A stretch of DNA of 10,144 nt from Flavobacteriales bacterium UBA7325 (GTDB taxonomy: Bacteria > Bacteroidota > Bacteroidia > Flavobacteriales_D > Crocinitomicaceae), in NCBI GenBank assembly GCA_002471375.1, contig DKPV01000029.1, positions 1 through 10,144 on the forward strand, in the 5' to 3' direction. The number at the start of each line of letters is the position of its first letter. Position 1 is the first letter of the stretch. A program made the translations under genes and the position numbers. The notes under the pieces were generated by a model that was not told the DNA's origin, made no database searches, and was given only the letters and a program-made list of their open reading frames with translations. Positions 1-6,815 of the stretch are shown here, piece by piece.

Positions 1-98
1 TCACTATTTAAGATTATAGCTTCAACAGTATCGGCTTGTGCACTTGAATACTGACAAAATGCCAATAGACAAATTGTAGCAATGATAATTTGTTTCAT
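1..98 (-). CDS. Partial secreted protein, N-terminus only (signal peptide)
   Basis: An open frame starts at the ATG at 98-96 and runs off the left edge of the window with no stop. The 32 visible residues form a classic Sec signal peptide: MKQ, then a hydrophobic core (IIIATICLLAF), then a polar stretch ending SSAQA, with likely signal peptidase I cleavage after AQA and before DT. A Cys follows the core, but the preceding residues LAF do not fit a lipobox well, so a lipoprotein is less likely. No Shine-Dalgarno site is visible, which is normal for Bacteroidota. The gene lies downstream of the terminator-like hairpin at 197-234 and so is probably transcribed separately. The mature protein is outside the window and its function cannot be stated. 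Confidence 0.6.
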   Translation of the reverse strand, partial: MKQIIIATICLLAFCQYSSAQADTVEAIILNS

Positions 99-196
99 GT
101 GTAGATTTGTTTTCGGACATGAAAATACGACTTTTTTTGAGAGCGATAGAATTGAAGAGCCAGCATGTTTCTTAGAGTGAGCTAACACCTTGGGAC

Positions 197-234
197 AAAA
201 AAAGATCCATAGTGGGATTAAGCTTCCCACCTAT
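197..234 (-). terminator. Rho-independent terminator-like hairpin
   Basis: Read on the minus strand, bases 234-209 can fold into a nine-pair stem (ATAG+TGGGA against TCCCA+CTAT, one bulged base) with a seven-base loop. About five bases later comes a run of seven T (203-197). It lies some 30 bases after the stop at 268-270 of the decayed kinase-like frame, so it is probably the surviving terminator of that dead gene. It also insulates the secreted-protein gene that starts at 98. Confidence 0.5.
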
Positions 235-267
235 AATTACCTCTTATTTAACTTCATGAAAATCAAT

Positions 268-434
268 TTATATAAAGTTATTCCATTGGTGCGATGAAGA
301 TTGCGTCATCTTGCCATCAATTTGATCGATTACTGTTTCAATTAATTCGATTCCAAACCCACCCTTTTTATTAGAGTCGACTCCTGAGCCATTGTCTTTA
401 TGTACCAGCTTAAATCATTGATTAATCTAAGGAC
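268..434 (-). pseudogene. Remnant of a sensor histidine kinase, C-terminal ATPase end
   Basis: The frame ending at TAA 268-270 contains KDNGSGV, then GGFGIELIETVIDQIDGK. That order matches the G1 box (DNGxG) and G2 box (GxGLxLI, then v..l.G) of the HATPase_c domain that closes histidine kinases. The frame is broken. Going upstream it meets a TGA at 415-417, while the neighbouring frame reads INDLSWYIK and would join directly to DNGSG if one base were restored near 402. That frame in turn meets a TAA at 435-437. The N box, phospho-acceptor His and G-T-x-F end are not visible, so no working enzyme can be made. The kinase identity comes from motif pattern only; sequencing error could explain one frameshift but not all the lesions. 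Confidence 0.5.
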
Positions 435-605
435 TTAAATATCAAAATTCTTACGAGCAAAAAAATAACCCCTTGCAATTACTTGAATTACAAAGGCTTC
501 TTCTTTTTTGAGTTGTCCCACCAGGGCGACTGAATTAACTCCTAATGCCTTTATATTGTTGAATACAGTTCCTTTTGGTAGCAATATGGGATAATTAATC
601 AATTC
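435..605 (-). pseudogene. Decayed coding fragment, possibly the end of a GAF sensor domain
   Basis: A 56-codon open stretch lies between a TGA (606-608) and a TAA (435-437), with no ATG at its head. It has coding-like composition: NYPILLPKG near the start, then ALGVNSVALVGQLKKEE, then ARGYFFARKNF. After the TAA the same frame continues as VLRLINDLSWYI. The succession LGVxSvalv, a short charged turn, and an aromatic strand followed by F...LRLINDLS resembles the C-terminal half of GAF domains, which often precede histidine kinase cores. This would fit with the ATPase remnant just downstream. I am not sure of the GAF reading; a response-regulator receiver fragment is an alternative. Either way the frame lacks a start and is interrupted. 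Confidence 0.3.
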
Positions 606-639
606 TCAATTTGAGTCCAGAATTTGTGATGACATTCCG

Positions 640-732
640 TTAAAGTACAAAACCACGTAAAACTACGCGGTGTGGTACTTCTACATTTCGCTGCTGTTCT
701 TCGAATAATTTATTAGCATCCAGTATAGATAC
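640..732 (-). pseudogene. Short unrecognised coding remnant
   Basis: Between a TAG (733-735) and a TAA (640-642), the minus strand reads thirty codons with natural protein-like content: SILDANKLFEEQQRN, then VEVPHRVVLRGFVL. There is no start codon and the frame is closed on both sides. It lies in line with the two remnants further downstream and may be an earlier part of the same dead gene, but I recognise no family. It is listed because it accounts for an otherwise empty stretch. Confidence 0.25.
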
Positions 733-739
733 CTATACT
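722..739. repeat. Perfect 7-bp inverted repeat
   Basis: AGTATAG (722-728) and CTATACT (733-739) are perfect complements around a four-base loop. The hairpin lies about 27 bases past the stop of the T9SS-tail relic (767-769) on that gene's transcript. The stem has only two G-C pairs and no T run follows on either strand, so it is at best a weak or decayed transcription end signal. Confidence 0.35.
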
Positions 740-766
740 CCATAAAGTTTCGGTAGATTTTAAAAC

Positions 767-1069
767 CTAAGGCTTAACCAGCTTCAGCGAAGTTGTTTTT
801 TCCGTTGTTCGAATAAGAACAGAATGCATTCCCGAAGAATAATTTTCAATAGAATACGTCTTCAAAATAGTCTCTTTCGCCCCAAAAATCATTTCCGATT
901 CAAGCACTCTACCAAGAATGTCTCTGATTTCTATCTCCAGGTCTTGCGAATATTTAAGATCAACTGTAACCGTGAAGTCACCATTAAAAATAGATCCTCC
1001 TTCAAAATCTATTGGAAGTGTTGCGGTTTGAGCATCAATTCCAAAGCCAATGAGAAGAGTAATAATCAA
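767..1069 (-). pseudogene. Signal peptide joined to a T9SS C-terminal sorting domain; likely relic of a larger secreted protein
   Basis: The frame reads a hydrophobic export signal (LLLIITLLIGFGIDAQ), then TATLPIDFEGG, and then directly a type A T9SS sorting tail of about 75 residues: DFTVTVDL, IEIRDILGRVLES, YSSGMHSVLI and the basic ending KLVKP. Such tails normally sit after hundreds of residues of enzyme or adhesin. Here nothing lies between the mature N-terminus and the tail, and the usual PNP motif at the tail's start is missing, which suggests an internal deletion. The start is also poor. The frame has an in-frame TAA at 1082-1084 just before the signal peptide and only TTG as a possible start (1069). 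The neighbouring frame reads KNKTL just upstream and would join the signal peptide after a one-base insertion. An expressed 100-residue exported protein starting at TTG is possible but less likely. Confidence 0.5.
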
Positions 1070-1081
1070 TAGTAGAGCGTT

Positions 1082-1252
1082 TTATTCTTCTCCCTTATAA
1101 TAATTTTCTGCGTTTCGAGTCTCAAATAACATTGTTCTCCAAATAGGAAACCTCATTTGCTCACGCAGTGATAGTTGCTCCCATTTTTTTGATCCGAATC
1201 TTTCTTTTCTAGATTTATTGATTCGTATGAAGGTGTGTTTGAAAGTACGCAT
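1082..1252 (-). CDS. Small basic hypothetical protein (56 aa) directly behind gap
   Basis: An ATG at 1252-1250 opens a 56-codon frame ending in TAA at 1082-1084, only 13 bases after the gap stop codon. The protein is highly charged. It has a basic first half (MRTFKHTFIRINKSRKERFG), a middle with KKWEQLSLREQMRFPIW, and an acidic end YYKGEE. No signal peptide, membrane segment or known domain is visible. Its position and spacing fit a sixth cistron of the Entner-Doudoroff operon, and no terminator is seen between it and gap. Against this, it could be chance, because it borders a decayed region and is in the same frame as the T9SS relic beyond its stop. I do not recognise it and assign no function. 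Confidence 0.35.
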   Translation of the reverse strand: MRTFKHTFIRINKSRKERFGSKKWEQLSLREQMRFPIWRTMLFETRNAENYYKGEE

Positions 1253-1265
1253 GGTATTGACTACT

Positions 1266-2276
1266 TTAAATGTTATGCTGGTGAATATGTTGTATCAGTT
1301 CTAAAACTTTGAACGAATATCCCCATTCATTATCGTACCAAGAAACAACTTTTACAAAGGTGTCATTAAGAGCCATTCCCGCATTAGCATCAAAGATGGA
1401 AGTTCTTGAATCGCCTAGAAAGTCGGAAGAAACAACAGGCTCTTCTGTATATCCTAGAACACCTTTTAAATTCGTTTCAGAAGCCTCCTTCATTGCCTTT
1501 TTAATTTCCTCGTAGGTTGCAGCTGTTTTAAGGTTAACCGTAAGGTCGACAACAGAAATGTTTGGAGTGGGAACTCTAAAAGCCATTCCTGTCAATTTGC
1601 CATTTAATTCTGGTATAACTCTACCTACGGCTTTTGCTGCTCCAGTAGAGGAAGGAATTATATTCTGGCCAGCACCACGGCCTCCACGCCAATCTTTATT
1701 AGAGATTCCGTCCACAGTATTCTGGGTTGCTGTAGTTGCGTGAATTGTAGTCATCAAACCGTCTTTAATACCGAAGGCGTCGTTCAAGACTTTAGCTATT
1801 GGAGCTAGGCAATTTGTTGTACAGGATGCATTGGAAACTATATTCATGCTGCTCTCATACATTTCATGGTTGACACCCATCACAAACATTGGCGTATCAT
1901 CTTTGGAAGGAGCGGTCATTACCACTTTTTTCGCTCCAGCTTCAATGTGAGCGTTCGCTTTTTCCTTCGTTAAGAAAAGGCCCGTTGCCTCAACAATATA
2001 TTGGGCTCCGATGTCTCCCCACGCTAAATTAGCTGGATCTTTTTCAGCAGTAACTCGAATAGATTTTCCATTAACGAGGAGCTCGTCATTAGCGACTTCA
2101 ATAGTTCCGGTAAAGCGACCGTGGGTTGAATCATACTTCATCAAATACGCCAAATAATCTAGCGAGATTAAATCATTAATTGCAACAACTTCAAGTTGGT
2201 CTTGCTCTAATGCCATTCGAAAAATCAAACGACCAATTCGCCCAAATCCGTTAATTCCAATTTTTATCTTTTCCAT
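1266..2276 (-). CDS. gap: Glyceraldehyde-3-phosphate dehydrogenase, NAD-type, phosphorylating
   Basis: This cytosolic enzyme converts glyceraldehyde-3-phosphate, NAD+ and phosphate to 1,3-bisphosphoglycerate. The 336 residues are full length for class I GAPDH. The Rossmann loop GINGFGRIGR lies at 7-16. Asp35 after the second strand (AIND) indicates NAD rather than NADP. The catalytic motif SNASCTTNC places the nucleophile at Cys152, and His179 in TTIHATT is its general base. The ending WYDNEWGYS is also typical. The ATG at 2276 lies three bases past the eda stop. As the last main gene of the operon it takes the glyceraldehyde-3-phosphate released by KDPG aldolase into lower glycolysis, so a catabolic role is inferred. 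Other gap copies elsewhere in the genome cannot be excluded. Confidence 0.95.
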   Translation of the reverse strand: MEKIKIGINGFGRIGRLIFRMALEQDQLEVVAINDLISLDYLAYLMKYDSTHGRFTGTIEVANDELLVNGKSIRVTAEKDPANLAWGDIGAQYIVEATGLFLTKEKANAHIEAGAKKVVMTAPSKDDTPMFVMGVNHEMYESSMNIVSNASCTTNCLAPIAKVLNDAFGIKDGLMTTIHATTATQNTVDGISNKDWRGGRGAGQNIIPSSTGAAKAVGRVIPELNGKLTGMAFRVPTPNISVVDLTVNLKTAATYEEIKKAMKEASETNLKGVLGYTEEPVVSSDFLGDSRTSIFDANAGMALNDTFVKVVSWYDNEWGYSFKVLELIQHIHQHNI

Positions 2277-2279
2277 AAT

Positions 2280-2843
2280 CTACTGACTTGTTAACCATGA
2301 TCCACCAACGGCTATTACATTATCTAATTTCAGGTAATCTTGATAATTTTCTTGACTTATTCCACCTGTTGGGCAAAAGGAAACGTCCTTGAAAATGTTG
2401 CCGTAGACTTTAAGCGCTTTTGCTCCGCCAAATAAATCAGCTGGGAAAAACTTGAAAATGCGCCATCCCATGTCGATTCCTCGAATAATTTCACTTGGTG
2501 TTGAAACTCCGGGAAGAAAAGGAATTCCACTGAAATCAAACTGTTGAATCATGGAAGAGGTGAGGCCCGGACTAACCATAAAGTCAACTTTTAGCTTAAC
2601 ACATTTTAGGATGTCCTCAGGGGAAATAATCGTACCAACTCCTACTTGAAAATCAGGATACTTTTCTTTGAAAAGTGCGATTGCTTCCCATGCGAATTCA
2701 GTTCGAAGCGTAATTTCAATACATTTTATTCCTTGTGAGCTGAGTTTTTCATAGATCTCTTCGACTTGACCAAGATTCTCAATTGTAACAACGGGAATAA
2801 GTGGGTTTGCCTTTAATATGGTCTCTATATTGTTTTGTAACAT
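2280..2843 (-). CDS. eda: KDPG aldolase (2-dehydro-3-deoxy-phosphogluconate aldolase), short C-terminus
   Basis: This cytosolic class I aldolase cleaves 2-keto-3-deoxy-6-phosphogluconate to pyruvate and glyceraldehyde-3-phosphate. The expected motifs are in order: IPVVTIEN near residue 16, IEITLRT with catalytic Glu43 and Arg47, VGVGTI at 67-72, SPGLT, LPGVSTPSE, and the Schiff-base Lys131 in FKFFPAD, followed by PTGGIS and VGGSW. At 187 residues it is shorter than the roughly 205-215 usual for Eda. The chain stops three residues after GGSWL, where E. coli Eda continues for about 27 more residues including the last helix. All catalytic residues are kept, so activity is still expected. It starts six bases after edd and ends three bases before gap. 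Activity on KHG (4-hydroxy-2-oxoglutarate) cannot be excluded, but the operon makes KDPG the obvious substrate. Confidence 0.93.
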   Translation of the reverse strand: MLQNNIETILKANPLIPVVTIENLGQVEEIYEKLSSQGIKCIEITLRTEFAWEAIALFKEKYPDFQVGVGTIISPEDILKCVKLKVDFMVSPGLTSSMIQQFDFSGIPFLPGVSTPSEIIRGIDMGWRIFKFFPADLFGGAKALKVYGNIFKDVSFCPTGGISQENYQDYLKLDNVIAVGGSWLTSQ

Positions 2844-2849
2844 ACTGTT

Positions 2850-4646
2850 CTATAGTATTCCGGCTCCTTCTTCACTAGATGAAATGAGAGCTCTGAGGTT
2901 TCTAAATAATTGTCTACCATGCGTCGAGTCATTGTATTCAACATGTCGCACTGGGCGTTCTTCTATATTTTCTTCAAGGCAATTCAATGTTCCCTGTTCT
3001 GCGTCTAAAATCAATCGATCTCCGGTTTTAATGCGCCCAATTAATCCGCCTTGAGCAGCTTCGGGATTGAGGTGAATTGCTGCAGGAACTTTTCCAGAAG
3101 CACCAGACATTCGGCCGTCTGTAACCAATGCTACTTTAAATCCTTTCTTTTGTAGGATAGATAAAGAAGGCGTGAGTTTGTGTAATTCGGGCATTCCCTT
3201 TTGTTTGGGACCTTGAAATGGAATGACAGCTATAAAATCGCGTTCCAATTCTCCCGCTTGAAATGCTATAATCAAATCATCTTGATCATCAAATACAATC
3301 GCTTCAGCTTCAACAATTCGATGTTCTTCTGCCACTGCAGAGGTTTTAATCACGGAAACTCCAAGATTTCCTTTTAGAACTCTTAATCCGCCTGTTTTCA
3401 GAAAAGGATCCTTTGCTGATCGAATAATTGATTCATTCAAAGATGCTGTTGGACCATCTTCATAGCTGATGGCTTTGTTTATCAACTTAGGTTCGAGCGT
3501 GTACTTGTATAAACCGTTTCCGATAATTGTATTTACGTCTTCATGAAGAAGGTTTCCATCGAGTAATGTTTTGATCACAAATGCCATTCCACCAGAAGCA
3601 TGGAAATGATTGATGTCCGCTGCGCCATTTGGATAAACGCGTGCAATAGATGGAATTGCCTCTGAAAGATCAGAAAAATCATCCCAATTGATTATAATAC
3701 CAGCGGCCTTTGCCATTGCTACTATGTGCAGTGTGTGATTCGTTGAACCACCTGTTGCTAATAATCCAATGATACCGTTCACAATACATTTCTCATCCAC
3801 AATTTGACCAATCGTAGTTGAGTAATCTCTATTTCTAATGTTGTCTACGAGAATACGCACGGCCTCTTTGTTCAAGGCTCTTCGCATTTCTGTAGCAGGA
3901 TTAACAAAACTGGAGCCTGGTAATTGCAGTCCCATGATTTCCATCAACATCTGATTGCTATTCGCGGTTCCATAGAAAGTGCATGTTCCAGGGGAATGGT
4001 AGGAATCTGATTCACCTTTAAGCAGTTCTTCTCTTCCTATTTTTCCTTCTGCAAACTCTTGTCTAATTCTTGCTTTTTCTTCATTTGAAATCCCTGTAGG
4101 CATTGGCCCAGCAGGAATGAATAGCGAATGTAAATGACCGAAGCTCAAGTTTCCAATTAGCAATCCGGGTACAATTTTGTCGCAAATTCCCATATTCATA
4201 ACTCCGTCAAACATATCATGAGAAAGGCCAATAGCAGATGAGAGGGCGATAACATCGCGACTCAAAAGAGATAGATCCATTCCTGGCTGACCTTGCGTTA
4301 CGCCGTCACACATCGCCGGAGTTCCACCTGCAACTTGAACAGTTGCCTTAAAATCATTGGCGTATTTTCGCATTTCATTTGGATACGTCTCATAAGGCTT
4401 GTGCGCCGAAAGCATATCGTTGTAAGCCGTAACAATTCCGATGTTCGGTTCAATTCCTTCTGCAATTGTTGATTTATCAGATGGACCACAACCTGCAAAT
4501 GCATGGGCAAGATTTCCACAACTCAAGCGGTTTCTTCCACGAACGTTTTCAAAATTAACGCGGGCATTTTCCAAATAAGAATCTCTAGAAGCTTTGCTTC
4601 TTGCAATAATTCTATCCGTAACTTCTTTTATTTTTGAATGTATCAT
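2850..4646 (-). CDS. edd: 6-phosphogluconate dehydratase
   Basis: This is the signature enzyme of the Entner-Doudoroff pathway: a cytosolic iron-sulfur dehydratase turning 6-phosphogluconate into KDPG. Its 598 residues match the family (E. coli Edd has 603). The IlvD/Edd signature is clear: GVTQGQPGMDLSLLSRD near 115-131, MGICDKIVPG with Cys155, and GTCTFYGTANSNQM with Cys222. These two cysteines correspond to the 4Fe-4S ligands of E. coli Edd. The C-terminal signature VTDGRMSGASGKVPAAIH is also present. Length, the SPGTCTFYGTANSNQ form and the operon partners favour Edd over the related dihydroxy-acid dehydratase IlvD. The ATG overlaps the pgl stop as ATGA (4643-4646), a sign of translational coupling. 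Because the cluster is oxygen-sensitive in known members, this step could limit flux under oxidative stress. Confidence 0.95.
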   Translation of the reverse strand: MIHSKIKEVTDRIIARSKASRDSYLENARVNFENVRGRNRLSCGNLAHAFAGCGPSDKSTIAEGIEPNIGIVTAYNDMLSAHKPYETYPNEMRKYANDFKATVQVAGGTPAMCDGVTQGQPGMDLSLLSRDVIALSSAIGLSHDMFDGVMNMGICDKIVPGLLIGNLSFGHLHSLFIPAGPMPTGISNEEKARIRQEFAEGKIGREELLKGESDSYHSPGTCTFYGTANSNQMLMEIMGLQLPGSSFVNPATEMRRALNKEAVRILVDNIRNRDYSTTIGQIVDEKCIVNGIIGLLATGGSTNHTLHIVAMAKAAGIIINWDDFSDLSEAIPSIARVYPNGAADINHFHASGGMAFVIKTLLDGNLLHEDVNTIIGNGLYKYTLEPKLINKAISYEDGPTASLNESIIRSAKDPFLKTGGLRVLKGNLGVSVIKTSAVAEEHRIVEAEAIVFDDQDDLIIAFQAGELERDFIAVIPFQGPKQKGMPELHKLTPSLSILQKKGFKVALVTDGRMSGASGKVPAAIHLNPEAAQGGLIGRIKTGDRLILDAEQGTLNCLEENIEERPVRHVEYNDSTHGRQLFRNLRALISSSEEGAGIL

Positions 4647-5335
4647 TTTGCTAGAAAATAGATATTAATGTCATTTCTCTTTTTGAGCACATCGTGAATG
4701 GGCAAGGAAAGCTCATTGTTTTCAAGAATATTTAATTTTTCATTACCTGAAATGATCAGGTAAATTGATGAGGCACTGGTAATCATGTCAAGACTACATG
4801 TTATTCGTTTGTTGGGATAATTAGGTGCTTTTGTGCTAAAAACACTCTTTTCATTGCTGGACAGCACCTCGTTTGATTGAGGATCGTTAGGGAAAATTGA
4901 AGCTGTGTGTCCATCTAGTCCCATCCCCAATATAACAATATCTGTTCTATTAATGAAGTCTTGATAGTTGGTTTTCAGAAGTTCAATATTATTTCCCTCG
5001 TCTTTAATGTCGTAAACCATGCCGCATATGTCGTACAATTCACTTGGTAACTTTGTAAAACACGACTTTATCAAGCGTTCGTTACTAAATTCACTATTGG
5101 AGGCAACAAAGCGTTCGTCAACTAAGCCAATTTTTAGATGCTTTGGAAATGCACATATTTTATCCAAGGCCCTGTAAATAGGGCCAGGAGTACTTCCTCC
5201 AGAAAGCAGAATATTGGCAGTTCCATTGGTGTGAACCGATTGCTCTAATTCTGAAATTAAAGTGTCGACAATTGAATCGATCAAACGATCTTCATCTTGG
5301 AATGTATTAACCTCCATGTTTATTTGGTTTGCCAT
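4643..5335 (-). CDS. pgl: 6-phosphogluconolactonase
   Basis: The enzyme hydrolyses 6-phosphogluconolactone, the product of Zwf, to 6-phosphogluconate in the cytosol. It belongs to the DevB/SOL-type family related to glucosamine-6-phosphate isomerases. The phosphate-binding motif LLSGGSTP lies at 43-50, VDERFV at 72-77 (commonly VDERWV), and the catalytic-site motif GMGLDGHTASIFP at 137-149. The 230 residues are typical. Two starts are possible. The ATG at 5335 overlaps the end of zwf by 16 bases. An internal ATG at 5317 (Met7) follows the zwf TAA after two bases and would lose nothing conserved. Neither has a clear ribosome binding site. The stop overlaps the edd start by four bases. The overlaps on both sides mark it as an integral operon member. 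Confidence 0.92.
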   Translation of the reverse strand: MANQINMEVNTFQDEDRLIDSIVDTLISELEQSVHTNGTANILLSGGSTPGPIYRALDKICAFPKHLKIGLVDERFVASNSEFSNERLIKSCFTKLPSELYDICGMVYDIKDEGNNIELLKTNYQDFINRTDIVILGMGLDGHTASIFPNDPQSNEVLSSNEKSVFSTKAPNYPNKRITCSLDMITSASSIYLIISGNEKLNILENNELSLPIHDVLKKRNDINIYFLAK

Positions 5336-6783
5336 TTTATGTTTTCGTCAAGTATTTGATCTCCAGGCCCCCAAGAACCTGATTCATACAATGAAAGAGG
5401 AATTTCTTTTTTCCAATGTTTGTTCAACGATTCAATCCAAATCCATGCAGCCTCGAGTTCATCCCGACGCATGAATAATGTCTGGTTTCCGCGGATTACG
5501 TCAATAATTAATCGTTCATAAGCGCCCGGCATTGGATCCTGAAATGAATCAATGAAATCCAGTTTGAGTGAGATGGGTTTGAAGCGATATCCGCCAGGTC
5601 CGGGAATCTTACTTAGTTGAACCAGCTCGATACGCTCTTCCGGCTGCAAGCGAATAATAAGTTTGTTTTTAAGCGGGTATTTTGATTCTGGAAAGATGCT
5701 ATGCGGCAACTCCTTAAAGTTTATGACAATATCCGAATAGCGTTTTTTCATGCGCTTTCCTGTTCGTAAATAAATTGGAGTGTTTTTCCAACGCCAGTTG
5801 TCGATGTGGGCTTTAATAGCGACAAAAGTCTCCGTTTCAGAATTGTATTGCTCTATATCTTCGAGGTAAGAATTTAGTTTTGTCGCGCCGTTTGCTCCAC
5901 GCGTGTATTGGCCGCGTACCACATTTTCTTTTATTGTATCTTTTGTGAAAAGACGAAGAGATTGAAGGACTTTTACTTTTTCATTACGAACTGCATCTGG
6001 ATTTAAACTTGACGGCGGTTCCATTGCGATTAGACATAAAAGTTGCAGTAAATGATTCTGCATCATGTCAAGTAATGCTCCAGTATGGTCATAATACCCT
6101 GCGCGTTTTTCAACACCTAAACTTTCAGCTACCGTAATTTGAATGTCCTCGATATTCTCAGCATTCCATGCGCGCTCAAACAAATGATTTGCAAAGCGAA
6201 GAACCATTAAGTTTTGAACGGTTTCTTTACCCAGGTAGTGGTCAATTCTGAATATTTGTTCCTCCTTAAACGCTGCAGAAATAATATCATTAATTGCAAT
6301 GCTTGATTTTAAATCATTTCCCAAAGGTTTCTCCAAAACGACTTTACTTTTAGCATTGATTAGTTTCGAACTCTTGAGTGTATTACAGATTTCTGAGAAG
6401 GCAGCAGAGGGAACTGAAAAATAATAAACGTTCTGGTAGTCTTCAGTTTTTTCAAGATCTTCCTTTAATTCGCAGTAAGAAGGAACATTGTTCTTTTCAA
6501 TCTTCAGAAGTCCAACTCTTTTTAAAAAATGATCAATACCTGCGCTGTCTTCATTTTCTTTTAAGTCCAATTCAATGAAGTCCTTAAGGGTTTTCTTAAA
6601 TGCTTTTTCATCGCTTAGGCTTCGTGATACACATCTAATTGTAAAGTCTACTTTAATCTGCTTATCAGCAAATCGATGAAAAAGAGCAGGAATTATTTTA
6701 CGCTTCGATAAGTCGCCGTCACCTCCAAATATTACTAAATTGAAGGGTGTTATTTCGTTCGGAATTGTTTGTCGGGAACTCAT
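5320..6783 (-). CDS. zwf: Glucose-6-phosphate 1-dehydrogenase
   Basis: This is the first enzyme of the operon, oxidising glucose-6-phosphate to 6-phosphogluconolactone with reduction of NAD(P)+. The 487 residues match the family (E. coli Zwf has 491). The N-terminal dinucleotide loop is FGGDGDLSKRK at 19-29, a variant of the usual GA(S/T)GDLA. EKPLG lies at 151-155, and the substrate motif RIDHYLGKE at 179-187 contains the Asp181-His182 pair. DMMQNH contains His244, equivalent to the catalytic His of the Leuconostoc enzyme. An Arg in SRSLSD just after the second strand suggests NADP use, though mixed specificity cannot be ruled out. The start at 6783 lies 23 bases after a good -7 box. No 6-phosphogluconate dehydrogenase gene (gnd) is in the cluster, so the operon appears dedicated to ED rather than the oxidative pentose phosphate route. 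Confidence 0.95.
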   Translation of the reverse strand: MSSRQTIPNEITPFNLVIFGGDGDLSKRKIIPALFHRFADKQIKVDFTIRCVSRSLSDEKAFKKTLKDFIELDLKENEDSAGIDHFLKRVGLLKIEKNNVPSYCELKEDLEKTEDYQNVYYFSVPSAAFSEICNTLKSSKLINAKSKVVLEKPLGNDLKSSIAINDIISAAFKEEQIFRIDHYLGKETVQNLMVLRFANHLFERAWNAENIEDIQITVAESLGVEKRAGYYDHTGALLDMMQNHLLQLLCLIAMEPPSSLNPDAVRNEKVKVLQSLRLFTKDTIKENVVRGQYTRGANGATKLNSYLEDIEQYNSETETFVAIKAHIDNWRWKNTPIYLRTGKRMKKRYSDIVINFKELPHSIFPESKYPLKNKLIIRLQPEERIELVQLSKIPGPGGYRFKPISLKLDFIDSFQDPMPGAYERLIIDVIRGNQTLFMRRDELEAAWIWIESLNKHWKKEIPLSLYESGSWGPGDQILDENIKWQTK

Positions 6784-6806
6784 ACGTTGCGTTGAATGAT
6801 TTAGTT

Positions 6807-6814
6807 CAAATTTA
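6807..6814 (-). promoter_or_regulatory. -7 promoter element for the zwf-pgl-edd-eda-gap operon
   Basis: On the minus strand the bases read TAAATTTG, an exact match to the Bacteroidota -7 consensus TAnnTTTG. The box ends 23 bases before the zwf ATG, predicting a short leader. The -33 region (about 6834-6840) has no strong TTG, so an activator or relief of repression may matter. Confidence 0.55.
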
Positions 6815-6815
6815 A

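Noticed and set aside
36..98. Lipoprotein signal at Cys18 of the partial secreted protein
   Set aside because: The residues before the Cys (LAF) fit a lipobox poorly, while AQA-D offers a good signal peptidase I site.
645..678. Inverted-repeat-rich stretch (GTAC, ACCAC/GTGGT, CGTA/TACG) resembling an operator
   Set aside because: It lies inside a minus-strand coding remnant whose codons explain the bases, no intact gene starts next to it, and the arms are short and interrupted.
727..770. Minus-strand reading TLWSIGIYTG, which recalls a glycosyltransferase-type motif
   Set aside because: It is too short, followed at once by two stops, and no neighbouring frame continues the family.
824..1072. 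Plus-strand ORF of 82 residues
   Set aside because: It is the antisense of the T9SS-tail frame, with no family features and unnatural composition.
2850..4646. Dihydroxy-acid dehydratase (IlvD) as the identity of edd
   Set aside because: Length, the SPGTCTFYGTANSNQ motif and the zwf/pgl/eda neighbours all fit 6-phosphogluconate dehydratase.
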